Shown here: positions 17,126 to 25,644 of the stretch, one piece after another
Position numbering within the stretch: position 1 is the first letter of the stretch
Layout of the letters: every line of letters starts with the position of its first letter
Source: Oscillospiraceae bacterium
GTDB taxonomy: Bacteria > Bacillota > Clostridia > Oscillospirales > Ruminococcaceae
DNA: 64,000 nucleotides
NCBI GenBank assembly: GCA_009778065.1
Contig: WRKM01000003.1
Span: 61,594 to 125,593, forward strand
Direction of reading: 5' to 3'
Translations under genes and position numbers: made by a program
The notes under the pieces: generated by a model
Seen by the model: only the letters and a program-made list of their open reading frames with translations
What the model was told of the DNA's origin: nothing
Databases searched by the model: none

Positions 17126-18061
17126 TTAAGAAATATCTGCGAACATTGCCGTTGAAAGGTATCTTTCACCTGTATCGGGCAATATAACCACAATTGTCTT
17201 ACCTGTGTTTTCGGCTCTTTGGGCAATTTTCACAGCCGCCCATAGAGCCGCGCCCGATGAAATACCGAGCAATATACCCTCGCTTCCGGCAATTTTCCGC
17301 CCCGCTTCAAAAGCCTCATCGTTATCTACCGTTATAATTTCATCATAGATTTTAGTATCTAAAACATCGGGTACGAAGCCCGCGCCTATTCCCTGTATCT
17401 TGTGCGGTCCTGCTTTTCCGGCAGACAGTACGGGAGATGCGGCGGGTTCGACGGCTACTACTTTAATATTCGGATTTTTTTCCTTTAAATAGCCCCCAAC
17501 TCCTGTAATTGTGCCGCCTGTACCTATTCCGGATACGAATATGTCTATTTTACCGTCGGCGTCTTCCCATATTTCGGGTGCTGTGGTTCTTCTGTGTACG
17601 GCAGGGTTGGCGGGATTTTTGAATTGTCCCGGAATAAAGCTGTCGGGTATTTCAGCGGCTAATTCTTCAGATTTTGCAATCGCGCCTTTCATTCCCTTTG
17701 AGCCGTCAGTTAAAACAAGTTCCGCACCATAAGCCTTCAGCAGGTTACGGCGTTCTATACTCATGGTTTCCGGCATAGTCAAGATAATGCGATAATTCTT
17801 TGAAGCCGCGATTGCGGCAAGTCCTATTCCCGTGTTACCGCTGGTCGGCTCAATTATTACCGAATTAGGCTTTAGCAGACCCTTTTCCTCGGCGTCTTCT
17901 ATCATAGCCTTCGCAATTCGGTCTTTTACGCTTCCCGCAGGATTAAAGTACTCTAATTTACCGAGTAATACAGCAGACAAACCCTGTTCACGTTCATAGT
18001 TTGAAAGCCTGAGTAATGGGGTTTTACCTATCAAATCGCTCATTTTTTGATATGTTTTCAT
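17126..18061 (-). CDS. cysK: Cysteine synthase A (O-acetylserine sulfhydrylase)
   Basis: A 311-residue PLP enzyme making cysteine from O-acetylserine and sulfide. K46 in GSVKDRIA binds [15 protein letters not shown] binds the substrate carboxylate and phosphate, and the glycine loop [12 protein letters not shown] is intact. A strong sigma-A promoter with a palindrome at the start point precedes it. It is divergent from the DUF3343/cysteine desulfurase pair, so cysteine synthesis and cysteine sulfur mobilisation share one intergenic region. AAAGGAG lies 9 bp before the ATG. Confidence 0.96.
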   Translation of the reverse strand: MKTYQKMSDLIGKTPLLRLSNYEREQGLSAVLLGKLEYFNPAGSVKDRIAKAMIEDAEEKGLLKPNSVIIEPTSGNTGIGLAAIAASKNYRIILTMPETMSIERRNLLKAYGAELVLTDGSKGMKGAIAKSEELAAEIPDSFIPGQFKNPANPAVHRRTTAPEIWEDADGKIDIFVSGIGTGGTITGVGGYLKEKNPNIKVVAVEPAASPVLSAGKAGPHKIQGIGAGFVPDVLDTKIYDEIITVDNDEAFEAGRKIAGSEGILLGISSGAALWAAVKIAQRAENTGKTIVVILPDTGERYLSTAMFADIS

Positions 18062-18099
18062 TTTTGGTTAACTCCTTTGATTGTTTGATTTCATATAAT

Positions 18100-18147
18100 T
18101 CATATATATATGATATGTATTATAACACATAGGCTATACCTTGTCAA
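18100..18147 (-). promoter_or_regulatory. cysK promoter with palindromic operator candidate
   Basis: On the minus strand TTGACA (18142-18147) and TATAAT (18119-18124) are 17 bp apart, a near-consensus promoter. TCATATATATATGA, a perfect 14-bp palindrome (18100-18113), covers the predicted start point about 7 bp after the -10 box. A repressor of cysteine genes is a reasonable guess. The sequence does not match the CymR box as I know it. Confidence 0.7.
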
Positions 18148-18248
18148 GCGTTTTATAAGAATTTTTTTATTTTTTCATATATTTTGTCCTACACAAATTA
18201 AACTGCAAAAGCATAGAATAAATTCAAGAGGAGAAAGCAGGTGATTCT

Positions 18249-18455
18249 TTGAAAACAACTTTAATTATATTAAAATCTATGACGGAAGCCGGAAAAGCAA
18301 GGCATCATCTTGAAAAATTCAAAACAAACGCAATAGTTGAAAAAGTCACTCTAAAAGGCGGCGGTTGCGGTTATGGTGTAAGAGTTAAAGAAGATGCCGG
18401 TAAGGTCTGCCGACAACTTGGGCTTGTCGGTATAGAGTGTATTGAGATTAAATAA
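18249..18455 (+). CDS. DUF3343 family protein (putative Se/S carrier)
   Basis: A 68-residue protein with the DUF3343 pattern: an N-terminal strand TTLIILKSMTEA, a basic middle, and GGGCGYGVRV containing a cysteine, with a second cysteine near the C-terminus. Members often lie next to NifS-like enzymes and are thought to carry sulfur or selenium. The start is TTG at 18249, since no in-frame ATG exists upstream; GAGGAG and AGGTG lie before it. It is followed 25 bp later by a cysteine desulfurase, which supports the carrier role. Confidence 0.78.
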   Translation: MKTTLIILKSMTEAGKARHHLEKFKTNAIVEKVTLKGGGCGYGVRVKEDAGKVCRQLGLVGIECIEIK

Positions 18456-18480
18456 ATTTTAACGGGAGATTAGAACAAAA

Positions 18481-19623
18481 ATGGTTTATCTTGACAATGC
18501 TGCCACCACCTACCCAAAGCCCATACCGGTCATTGCCTCGATGTCAAGGGCAATGGTCGATTATGGCGGTAACCCCGGCAGAGCCGGTCATAAGCTGTCT
18601 ATGGAAACAGCGCAAGCTGTATTCAATTCGCGGCTCAAATGCGCTGAATTTTTCGGCGCGGAACCTGAAAATGTAGTCTTTACCTTAAACTGTACCCACG
18701 CACTTAATCTCGCAATAAAGGGTATAATCACACCCAGCGCACATCTGATAATCTCTGATATTGAGCATAATGCAGTGCTTCGCCCCGTACACGCCACATC
18801 AAAAGAAAATGGCGTTTCATACTCTATTGCCCGCACAACAAATGATGATGATGAGACAGTACGTAATTTTGAAAAGCTTATTAATTCCCGCACAAAGGCG
18901 ATTATTTGTACGGCGGCAAGTAATGTTACAGGGAAAATCCTACCCCTGAAAAAGCTTGCAATAATATGTAGGGAGCGTAAAATCTGTCTTATAGCAGATG
19001 CGGCACAAGGAGCCGGAGTATTAAAACTAAGGCTGTCTGACGGCATAAATATTATCTGTACAGCAGGACACAAGGGGTTATACGGACCAATGGGAACAGG
19101 GCTTATGCTCACAGACGGAAAATTCCGCCTAAAAACAATTATAGAGGGCGGAACAGGGAGTTTCAGTAAAGAAATAGAACAGCCTGAGGTTCTTCCCGAC
19201 CGTTTTGAAAGCGGGACGATAAATACCTCAGGTGCAATCGCACTCGGTGCGGGAATTGATTTTATAAAAGAAAAAACCACAGAACGCATTTATAAGCACG
19301 AACACTCTTTATGTGAGCTTTTTTATAATGAGATTAAACAGAATAATAAAATACATCTCTATACAGATACATATGAAGCAAACAGAGTTCCTTTAGTGCC
19401 TTTCAATGTGGGGAATCTTGAGTCGTCAGAGGCTGCGGCATTATTCTCAAATCAGGGGTTTTATCTGCGGGGCGGATTTCACTGCGCCTTTTCCGCTCAT
19501 AAGAAAATGGGTACACAAAGTATAGGGGCAATAAGATTCGCTCCCTCAGTATTCACCACGAGAAACGAAGTATTATTATTTATAAAAGCTGTTCATAAAA
19601 TCGGAGAAAAAAGCACGAATTAA
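18481..19623 (+). CDS. Cysteine desulfurase / selenocysteine lyase family protein
   Basis: A 380-residue class V aminotransferase-fold PLP enzyme. K198 in AGHKGLYGPMGTG is the PLP lysine, and C335 in GFHCAFSAH is the likely persulfide-forming cysteine. The opening VYLDNAATTYPKP is typical of NifS/SufS. No scaffold gene (iscU/sufU) is beside it; instead DUF3343 precedes it, matching the subfamily that supplies sulfur or selenium outside Fe-S assembly. Which element it serves cannot be told. It forms a two-gene operon with the DUF3343 gene. Confidence 0.88.
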   Translation: MVYLDNAATTYPKPIPVIASMSRAMVDYGGNPGRAGHKLSMETAQAVFNSRLKCAEFFGAEPENVVFTLNCTHALNLAIKGIITPSAHLIISDIEHNAVLRPVHATSKENGVSYSIARTTNDDDETVRNFEKLINSRTKAIICTAASNVTGKILPLKKLAIICRERKICLIADAAQGAGVLKLRLSDGINIICTAGHKGLYGPMGTGLMLTDGKFRLKTIIEGGTGSFSKEIEQPEVLPDRFESGTINTSGAIALGAGIDFIKEKTTERIYKHEHSLCELFYNEIKQNNKIHLYTDTYEANRVPLVPFNVGNLESSEAAALFSNQGFYLRGGFHCAFSAHKKMGTQSIGAIRFAPSVFTTRNEVLLFIKAVHKIGEKSTN

Positions 19624-19679
19624 ATAAAAAATAAATTCTCTGCGTGCCTCAATTAAAACCGAGTGAATTTCGATTTTGT

Positions 19680-19708
19680 TTGACATTACCGCTGTGATGT
19701 GATAAAAT
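19680..19708 (+). promoter_or_regulatory. Sigma-A promoter for the hybrid histidine kinase
   Basis: TTGACA (19680-19685) and TAAAAT (19703-19708) with a 17-bp spacer, about 33 bases before the start codon. Confidence 0.75.
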
Positions 19709-19748
19709 AGTATGAGTTACTTTTTAAAAACATTTACGGAGGCTGTAT

Positions 19749-21833
19749 ATGTCAAAAGACATAAAACAAAATCTGATTATCCCCGGCTCGTTGTTCTTGA
19801 TTATCGTTATCGTTATCTTGAACATCAATATTTCTATGGAGTTTCTCGATTTCGGCGAACTCTTAATACAGCAGAAGTTAGCCTCCAACATAAACAGCCT
19901 TGATTCCTACCTATCTCACTGCGGCGAATACTCGCGAATCGCGGCGGTTTCAACAGCACGTGAACGCGGCGTGGCGGAAGCCATTAAAGCACGGAGTAAC
20001 GATGATTTACGACGGATTTTCGCCGATAAATATGAGCTTTATAACGCGCATTTCTATATTGTCACCGACAACAGCGGTAACGTGCTGATGAGAACCCATG
20101 TCCCCGATAATTACGAGGATTCGATTGCCGATGTGCAAAACGTCATAGATGCACTCAGCGGCGAAGTTACGACTTATTATGAATCTACCGAGTATGTAAA
20201 GGTTGCGGTACGTTCGGGTGCGCCTGTCTATGACGAGGACGGAGTGATTGTCGGAACGGTACTGTCGGGAATGAGGTTCGATACCGAAGAAACGGTAGAC
20301 CACCTTAAAGACATTCTTAAAACCGAAGTCACTGTCTTTTACGGCGATACCCGAATAGCCACTACGCTTTATGTAGACGAAGAACGCGCTCTCGGAACTA
20401 CACTTGACCCCGAAATAGCCGCTGTTGTTTTCGAGGAGCGGCAGGAGTATTACGGAGAACTTGAATTATTCGGCAACCTGTATCAGACCTATTACAAGCC
20501 GCTCCTTAATTCGGCAGACGAGGTTTTTGCGATTATCTTTCTCGGTGTACCAATCGCCGACTTAAAAAATGCGGCGAATACGCTGACGGCAAACTCGGTC
20601 GCCACGGGAATAGCGGGGGTTTTGGTTTCAATCGTGCTGTTTTACGCACTTAGAAAAGCAATCAACGCAAGCCGCTCCAAGAGTAACTTCTTAGCGACAA
20701 TGAGTCATGAACTTCGTACTCCGATTAACGCCATTATCGGCATGGCGACTGTTGCCGAAACAACGCAGGATACTACTAAAAAGAATTATGCTATAGCCAA
20801 GATTAACTCCGCTTCGTCACATTTACTTTATATTATTAACGATATATTAGATATGTCGAGAATTGAAGCCAACAAATTAGTGCTTGACCCGGTTCCTTTT
20901 GACTTTGAAAAGTGTCTGAAAAATATCGAGGGTATTATAAAGTTCAAGACAAACGAGAAATACTTAGACTTCAAAACTGAAACAGACCCTGCCCTACCTA
21001 TGGTAATTATCGGCGATGAAGGGCGGCTGACACAAGCTTTAATAAATCTGCTCGGTAATGCGGTAAAATTCACCCCGGAATACGGACAAGTACACCTTAA
21101 AGTACGATTACTGGGGACTGTAGGCAAGGTCTGTACCCTGCAATTCGATGTATCAGACACAGGCATCGGCATTAAGCCCGAAGAATATAGCCGCCTGTTT
21201 AAGTCGTTTGAGCAAGCGGATTCAAGCACGGTGCGAAAGTTCGGCGGTACGGGTTTGGGGCTTGCCATTTCCAAGCGAATAGTCGAGATGATGGGCGGTA
21301 AGATTTGGTTTGAATCCGAGTTCGGTAAAGGCTCAACCTTCTCATTTACAATCACAGCCGAAGTCTGCGATGATTATATAGAGGATGAAACCGGCGATGA
21401 CAGGTCAGAGTGCGAAAAGTACGGCATGTTCGACGACTTTCAGGATTATCGCCTGTTAATAGCCGAGGACATGGAAATTAACCGCGAGGTATTAGCCGCC
21501 CTGCTTGAACCCACGAACATCAACATCGAATATGCCGAGAACGGCGCGGAAGCGGTCAGAATGGTTACAGAGAGCATGGCTGACGGCAAACCCCGCTACG
21601 ACATAGTTTTAATGGATATTCAAATGCCCGAAATGGACGGCTACGAAGCCACCCGCCGTATTCGCAAGTTCAACCTCGAACTGCCTATAATCGCGCTTTC
21701 TGCTAACGTCTTCAGCGAAGATATAGAAAAAAGCCTGCGAGTAGGCATGAACGCCCACATCGGCAAGCCGATTAATATTAATGAGGTATTGAAACTATTT
21801 AAGAGTTTTCTGATGCCTTATAGGTTAGGATGA
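19749..21833 (+). CDS. Hybrid sensor histidine kinase with receiver domain
   Basis: A 694-residue membrane protein. A first helix (about residues 10-30) is followed by a Cache-like extracytoplasmic sensor (about 35-270) and a second helix (about 280-300). HisKA has H320 in MSHELRTPINAI; the HATPase_c domain has the N box in NLLGNAVKF, then DTGIGI and GGTGLGLAISKRIVEMMGG. A receiver domain at the end has phospho-acceptor D623 in MDIQMPEMDGYEATRRIR. There is no partner regulator beside it, so output must run through another protein. CGGAGG lies 7 bp before the ATG. Confidence 0.93.
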   Translation: MSKDIKQNLIIPGSLFLIIVIVILNINISMEFLDFGELLIQQKLASNINSLDSYLSHCGEYSRIAAVSTARERGVAEAIKARSNDDLRRIFADKYELYNAHFYIVTDNSGNVLMRTHVPDNYEDSIADVQNVIDALSGEVTTYYESTEYVKVAVRSGAPVYDEDGVIVGTVLSGMRFDTEETVDHLKDILKTEVTVFYGDTRIATTLYVDEERALGTTLDPEIAAVVFEERQEYYGELELFGNLYQTYYKPLLNSADEVFAIIFLGVPIADLKNAANTLTANSVATGIAGVLVSIVLFYALRKAINASRSKSNFLATMSHELRTPINAIIGMATVAETTQDTTKKNYAIAKINSASSHLLYIINDILDMSRIEANKLVLDPVPFDFEKCLKNIEGIIKFKTNEKYLDFKTETDPALPMVIIGDEGRLTQALINLLGNAVKFTPEYGQVHLKVRLLGTVGKVCTLQFDVSDTGIGIKPEEYSRLFKSFEQADSSTVRKFGGTGLGLAISKRIVEMMGGKIWFESEFGKGSTFSFTITAEVCDDYIEDETGDDRSECEKYGMFDDFQDYRLLIAEDMEINREVLAALLEPTNINIEYAENGAEAVRMVTESMADGKPRYDIVLMDIQMPEMDGYEATRRIRKFNLELPIIALSANVFSEDIEKSLRVGMNAHIGKPININEVLKLFKSFLMPYRLG

Positions 21834-21839
21834 GAATTA

Positions 21840-22241
21840 CTATTCATCATCCTTAATCGCATCAATATGACGCCTGTATCGTCTTGGTATAGTTATATCT
21901 ACTAAATAACCGATTTTAGCTAAAAACTTTGAGATAGCGGAGAATCCGTCTTCGTAAAAAGTCGTTATGCGTTTTGTTCTATCGGGTATATTCTTATAGT
22001 CCGGCGGACAAATACAAGTCCAACTTGCACCTTCTGTTTTATCAACGATTATACGGAAGTATTCGTCAATTTCGTTTCCGGTGTAGCCTACTTTTCGCAG
22101 TAAAATATAATGTTCAAAGGCTTCATCAATATGGCTGACATAAGCTCTTTTACCGTCAAAAGATATAACGGCTATTAAAGGGTGATTAGTTTCAATGGCT
22201 TTCTCAACCGGATTATCGCCATTGTATTTTATTATTTCCAA
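21840..22241 (-). CDS. Hypothetical protein, 133 aa
   Basis: A soluble acidic/basic mixed protein without recognised domain, signal or membrane segment. The start is TTG at 22241, supported by a clear CGGAGG site 6 bp upstream. It reads like a small domain with a hydrophobic beta core (HPLIAVISFDGKRAYVSHID) and a basic C-terminal RRYRRH patch. It is convergent with the hybrid kinase and lies 63 bp downstream of the M23 peptidase, with which it may be co-transcribed. Confidence 0.6.
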   Translation of the reverse strand: MEIIKYNGDNPVEKAIETNHPLIAVISFDGKRAYVSHIDEAFEHYILLRKVGYTGNEIDEYFRIIVDKTEGASWTCICPPDYKNIPDRTKRITTFYEDGFSAISKFLAKIGYLVDITIPRRYRRHIDAIKDDE

Positions 22242-22304
22242 TGTAATCCTCCGTTGTCGGGTTTATTCCGCTATAAACTTTTAATTTGGCATAAATCTCA
22301 GAAC

Positions 22305-24089
22305 TTAATACCAAAATTCGAGATAGTCTTTCGGATTAAGTATTGTACCGCCATAACGAACCTCAAAGTGTACATGATTACCATCTGCTCTGCCCGTCGC
22401 GCCGACAAACGCTATGGTCTCACCCTGAATTACAGATTGCCCTACTCTGACATTTAATGCACTCGCATGAGCGTAAAGGGTACGAAGTCCGTTATCATGT
22501 TCAATAATAACGGTGTTCCCATAGCCGCCTAAATTACCCGAATGTACGACCATACCGCTTTCACCCGCGAATATGGGTGTTCCATAGGGTGCGCCAATAT
22601 CGACGCCGCTGTGTCTGCCATAACCGCCGTCCCACCAGCCCCATTCGGAAACCTTATGCGCCATAGGAACAGGCCATATAAATTTACCGTAGCTTGCCGC
22701 CTGATTTGAAACCTGTCCGGACGGGAGCGGTCTTGTCCCGCGTAATACCACCTGCGTCACCGGTAAAGATACAAGCTCTCTGGCTATTGTTTCTCTGTTT
22801 GTTTCAATATCGTTTACGAGCGTGACGCGGGCGGTTATTCTGTCATAACCGTATTGCCCCTCTACCGCTGTTCTGACAGAATTTATAAATAACGATTCAT
22901 CGTCACGGTATTCGGTTGTATACGGAATCGGATGGTCGTAAATCTCCGTCCTGGTTACAGAAACAGGGAGATACGGAACCTCTGCACTGTATCTGATTCT
23001 GTCTCCGGGCATGAGCATTTGCTCAGAAAAGCCCGGATTCAATCGTTCGAGTTCGGTCATGTCTATGTCGAGTTTATCCGCGATAAGGAGATGTGCATCG
23101 CCTTCAACTACGGTATAAAACTGCGCTTCTTCACCTTTGCGGGTTATGCTTCTTATTATGATTTGCGGGTCAATGATACTTTCAGACGGGTACTGACCGC
23201 CCTGCTCAACGTCAATGTCCCAAACGAACGCCACTTCCTCATCGCGGATTCCCGTTTTGTGTACAGACAGAAGTTCGTCAAGCGTCTCTACTATGCTTGT
23301 ATTATCCGAAACCGCACCCATAAAGTTATTATTAATTATAACCCCGTATGCCCATTCTACACTGACTCCCGATTTTTCAATCAGAATATTAGTGACCTCC
23401 GCCGTAGTCAAGGTTCTGGAATACCCTAATTTTTCTATGGTATAATAGGGCGTAATTTCAATCATATTAACGCTTCCGAGAAAATTTAACCTTTGTTCGT
23501 ATATTTTTTCCGCCTCTGTAAATGTCCTCTCGTTTTCTATGTAACCGACAAAACTGCCGTTTACTTCAAGCCGAACGGCATACTCTATTTCTGAAGCGTA
23601 AGAAATGACATTAATAAGAAATATTATACTGATAACGGGAACAACATAATTAAAAACCGTTGTAACCGCACCACCGCCGCGTTTACCGAATACAAAGGCA
23701 AGAAAATGCTTAAAAAAAGCGGGTATCGCACCACGTAGTCCATACTCACGATTTGCGGCTTTTACCTCTTTCCTCATGAGCGAATAAGCGTCAGCAAGCT
23801 TTAAAAAAGGCGATAGGACGAAAATAGCAGAATACTTTAGTTTTCCATATAAAAAAGTGCGGAATTTCTCGGTTTTAAGCCATATAAAGCCTATAAACCG
23901 TCCCGTGAAGAGTAAAACTCCATCAATAAGGTCTGATATGATTTCGCAGACGCTTTTTCCGAGGTCGTGAAAAAACTCAGGTAAAATTACAAGAAAGAGT
24001 ACACGTAACGACAGTTTTGCGGGTTTTACCTTAATGCCCGAAAGAATATCGGATGTCTTGTGTATTATATTTTTATCTTTATTATTCAT
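22305..24089 (-). CDS. M23 family cell-wall metallopeptidase with LysM and G5 domains
   Basis: A 594-residue membrane-anchored protein. The first 130 residues are a cytoplasmic basic region, and a helix at about 145-165 leads outside. Then come a LysM-like module (FYTVVEGDAHLLIADKLD), a G5 domain ending in TQVVLRGTR, and a C-terminal M23 peptidase with the zinc ligands HSGVDIG and HVHFEVR. M23 enzymes cut peptidoglycan cross-links, and the LysM and G5 domains bind the wall. Both zinc motifs are complete, so it is probably active. Start ATG with AGGGGGA about 13 bp upstream. Confidence 0.9.
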   Translation of the reverse strand: MNNKDKNIIHKTSDILSGIKVKPAKLSLRVLFLVILPEFFHDLGKSVCEIISDLIDGVLLFTGRFIGFIWLKTEKFRTFLYGKLKYSAIFVLSPFLKLADAYSLMRKEVKAANREYGLRGAIPAFFKHFLAFVFGKRGGGAVTTVFNYVVPVISIIFLINVISYASEIEYAVRLEVNGSFVGYIENERTFTEAEKIYEQRLNFLGSVNMIEITPYYTIEKLGYSRTLTTAEVTNILIEKSGVSVEWAYGVIINNNFMGAVSDNTSIVETLDELLSVHKTGIRDEEVAFVWDIDVEQGGQYPSESIIDPQIIIRSITRKGEEAQFYTVVEGDAHLLIADKLDIDMTELERLNPGFSEQMLMPGDRIRYSAEVPYLPVSVTRTEIYDHPIPYTTEYRDDESLFINSVRTAVEGQYGYDRITARVTLVNDIETNRETIARELVSLPVTQVVLRGTRPLPSGQVSNQAASYGKFIWPVPMAHKVSEWGWWDGGYGRHSGVDIGAPYGTPIFAGESGMVVHSGNLGGYGNTVIIEHDNGLRTLYAHASALNVRVGQSVIQGETIAFVGATGRADGNHVHFEVRYGGTILNPKDYLEFWY

Positions 24090-24137
24090 GGCTTGGACGC
24101 TATCCCCCTAAATAATTACAAAGCGGTTACAAAAACT

Positions 24138-24166
24138 ATTATATCACAAGTTGGGAGATTTGTCAA
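24138..24166 (-). promoter_or_regulatory. Sigma-A promoter for the M23 peptidase
   Basis: Minus-strand TTGACA (24161-24166) and TATAAT (24138-24143), 17-bp spacer: fully consensus boxes. Confidence 0.8.
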
Positions 24167-24183
24167 CCACTCGAATAAAGCTC

Positions 24184-24212
24184 TTGCATTTTCTGTCATC
24201 GTGTGTTAGAAT
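24184..24212 (+). promoter_or_regulatory. Sigma-A promoter for the GH1 glycosidase
   Basis: TTGCAT (24184-24189) and TAGAAT (24207-24212) with a 17-bp spacer. A strong AAAGGAGG ribosome site follows at 24236-24243. Confidence 0.72.
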
Positions 24213-24253
24213 GATATCAAAGACGCTAAATAAGTAAAGGAGGTACATAACTA

Positions 24254-25627
24254 ATGTTCAAAAAGGATTTTGTTTGGGGTACGGCGACTTCGTCTTATCA
24301 GATAGAGGGTGCGGCTTATGAGGATGGTAAGGGTTTAAATATTTGGGATATGTATTGCCGAAAGGACGGCGCTATTTACGGCGGACATAACGGTGATACA
24401 GCCTGTGACCACTATCACAGATACAAAGAAGACGTGGCTCTGATGAAAAAACTCGGACTGAAAGCCTATCGCTTTTCACTTTCATGGGCGCGTATTCTGC
24501 CAAGCGGCGAGGGTCATGTAAATCCGAAAGGTATCGAATTTTACAATAATCTTATAAACGAACTGCTGAAAAACGACATAACGCCTTACATAACGCTGTA
24601 TCATTGGGACTTACCGCTTGAGCTGTATCATAAGGGCGGCTGGCTAAACAGAGATATAACCGATATTTTTGCGAATTATGCGAAAATCGTTGTCGAAAAC
24701 TTTTCAGATAGGGTAAAGCATTTTATAACATTTAACGAACCGCAGATTTTTATAGGTTTAGGCTGTGTAACAGGTGCTCACGCTCCGGGACTTAAAATGT
24801 CGCTCTCAGAAACAATTCGTATGTCGCATAATGTACTGCTCGCCCACGGAAAAGCAGTTAAAATAATGCGCGAATACGGTGCGGACGATATAAAAATCGG
24901 CTACGCCCCCACCTCCCATTTTCCTTATCCCGAGACCGAAACACCTGATAATATTGAAGCCGCAAGAAAACTCGCTTTTGCCATAAGCACACCTGTCTGC
25001 CCCGATAAGTGGTGGGGCAGTGTGACCTGGTGGAGCGACCCTGTAATTTTGGGTAAATACCCCGAAGACGGGCTTCGTTTATACGGAAAATATCTGCCCG
25101 CAAATTGGCGGGAGGATATGGCTGTAATTAACCAACCGCTCGATTTTTACGGGCAGAACGTATATGAAGGGTTTGCGGTAAAGGCAAATTCCGCCGGTAT
25201 TGACACTAACCCCATACTTATTAAAAAATACGATGGGTTTCCCCGAACTGCGCCTAACTGGCCTATCACCCCAAAAGCGTTAAAGTGGGCAGCAAAATTT
25301 TTGTACGAGAGATACAAGCTACCTATTTATATAACCGAGAGCGGGCTATCCTGTCACGATGTAATATCACTCGACGGCAAAGTTCATGACCCTAACAGGA
25401 TAGATTATATGAACCGATATTTGCTCGCACTGCGCGAGGCGGTAGACGAGGGTGCTATTGTAGCAGGGTATTTTGCATGGTCGCTCATGGATAATTTCGA
25501 GTGGGCTTACGGCTACTGCGACCGTTTCGGTATGGTTTTTGTTGATTACCCTACAGGCACAAGGTTAATAAAGGACAGCGGATATTGGTACAAATCCGTG
25601 ATTGAATCCAATGGCGAGAATCTGTAG
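24254..25627 (+). CDS. Beta-glucosidase, glycoside hydrolase family 1
   Basis: A 457-residue GH1 enzyme of full length. The N-terminal signature FVWGTATSSYQIEGA, the acid/base glutamate E162 in TFNEPQ and the nucleophile E362 in YITESGLS are all present. No signal peptide, so it acts in the cytoplasm on imported beta-glucosides or cello-oligosaccharides. No PTS or sugar ABC gene is adjacent, which favours unphosphorylated substrates over 6-phospho sugars. It is transcribed alone from its own promoter and is convergent with the ABC exporter permease. Confidence 0.94.
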   Translation: MFKKDFVWGTATSSYQIEGAAYEDGKGLNIWDMYCRKDGAIYGGHNGDTACDHYHRYKEDVALMKKLGLKAYRFSLSWARILPSGEGHVNPKGIEFYNNLINELLKNDITPYITLYHWDLPLELYHKGGWLNRDITDIFANYAKIVVENFSDRVKHFITFNEPQIFIGLGCVTGAHAPGLKMSLSETIRMSHNVLLAHGKAVKIMREYGADDIKIGYAPTSHFPYPETETPDNIEAARKLAFAISTPVCPDKWWGSVTWWSDPVILGKYPEDGLRLYGKYLPANWREDMAVINQPLDFYGQNVYEGFAVKANSAGIDTNPILIKKYDGFPRTAPNWPITPKALKWAAKFLYERYKLPIYITESGLSCHDVISLDGKVHDPNRIDYMNRYLLALREAVDEGAIVAGYFAWSLMDNFEWAYGYCDRFGMVFVDYPTGTRLIKDSGYWYKSVIESNGENL

Positions 25628-25644
25628 CCCTCTTATTATCTCAC

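Noticed and set aside
18588..19289. A 233-codon open frame antisense to the cysteine desulfurase
   Set aside because: The plus-strand gene has complete catalytic motifs; the antisense protein is a proline/serine-rich shadow.
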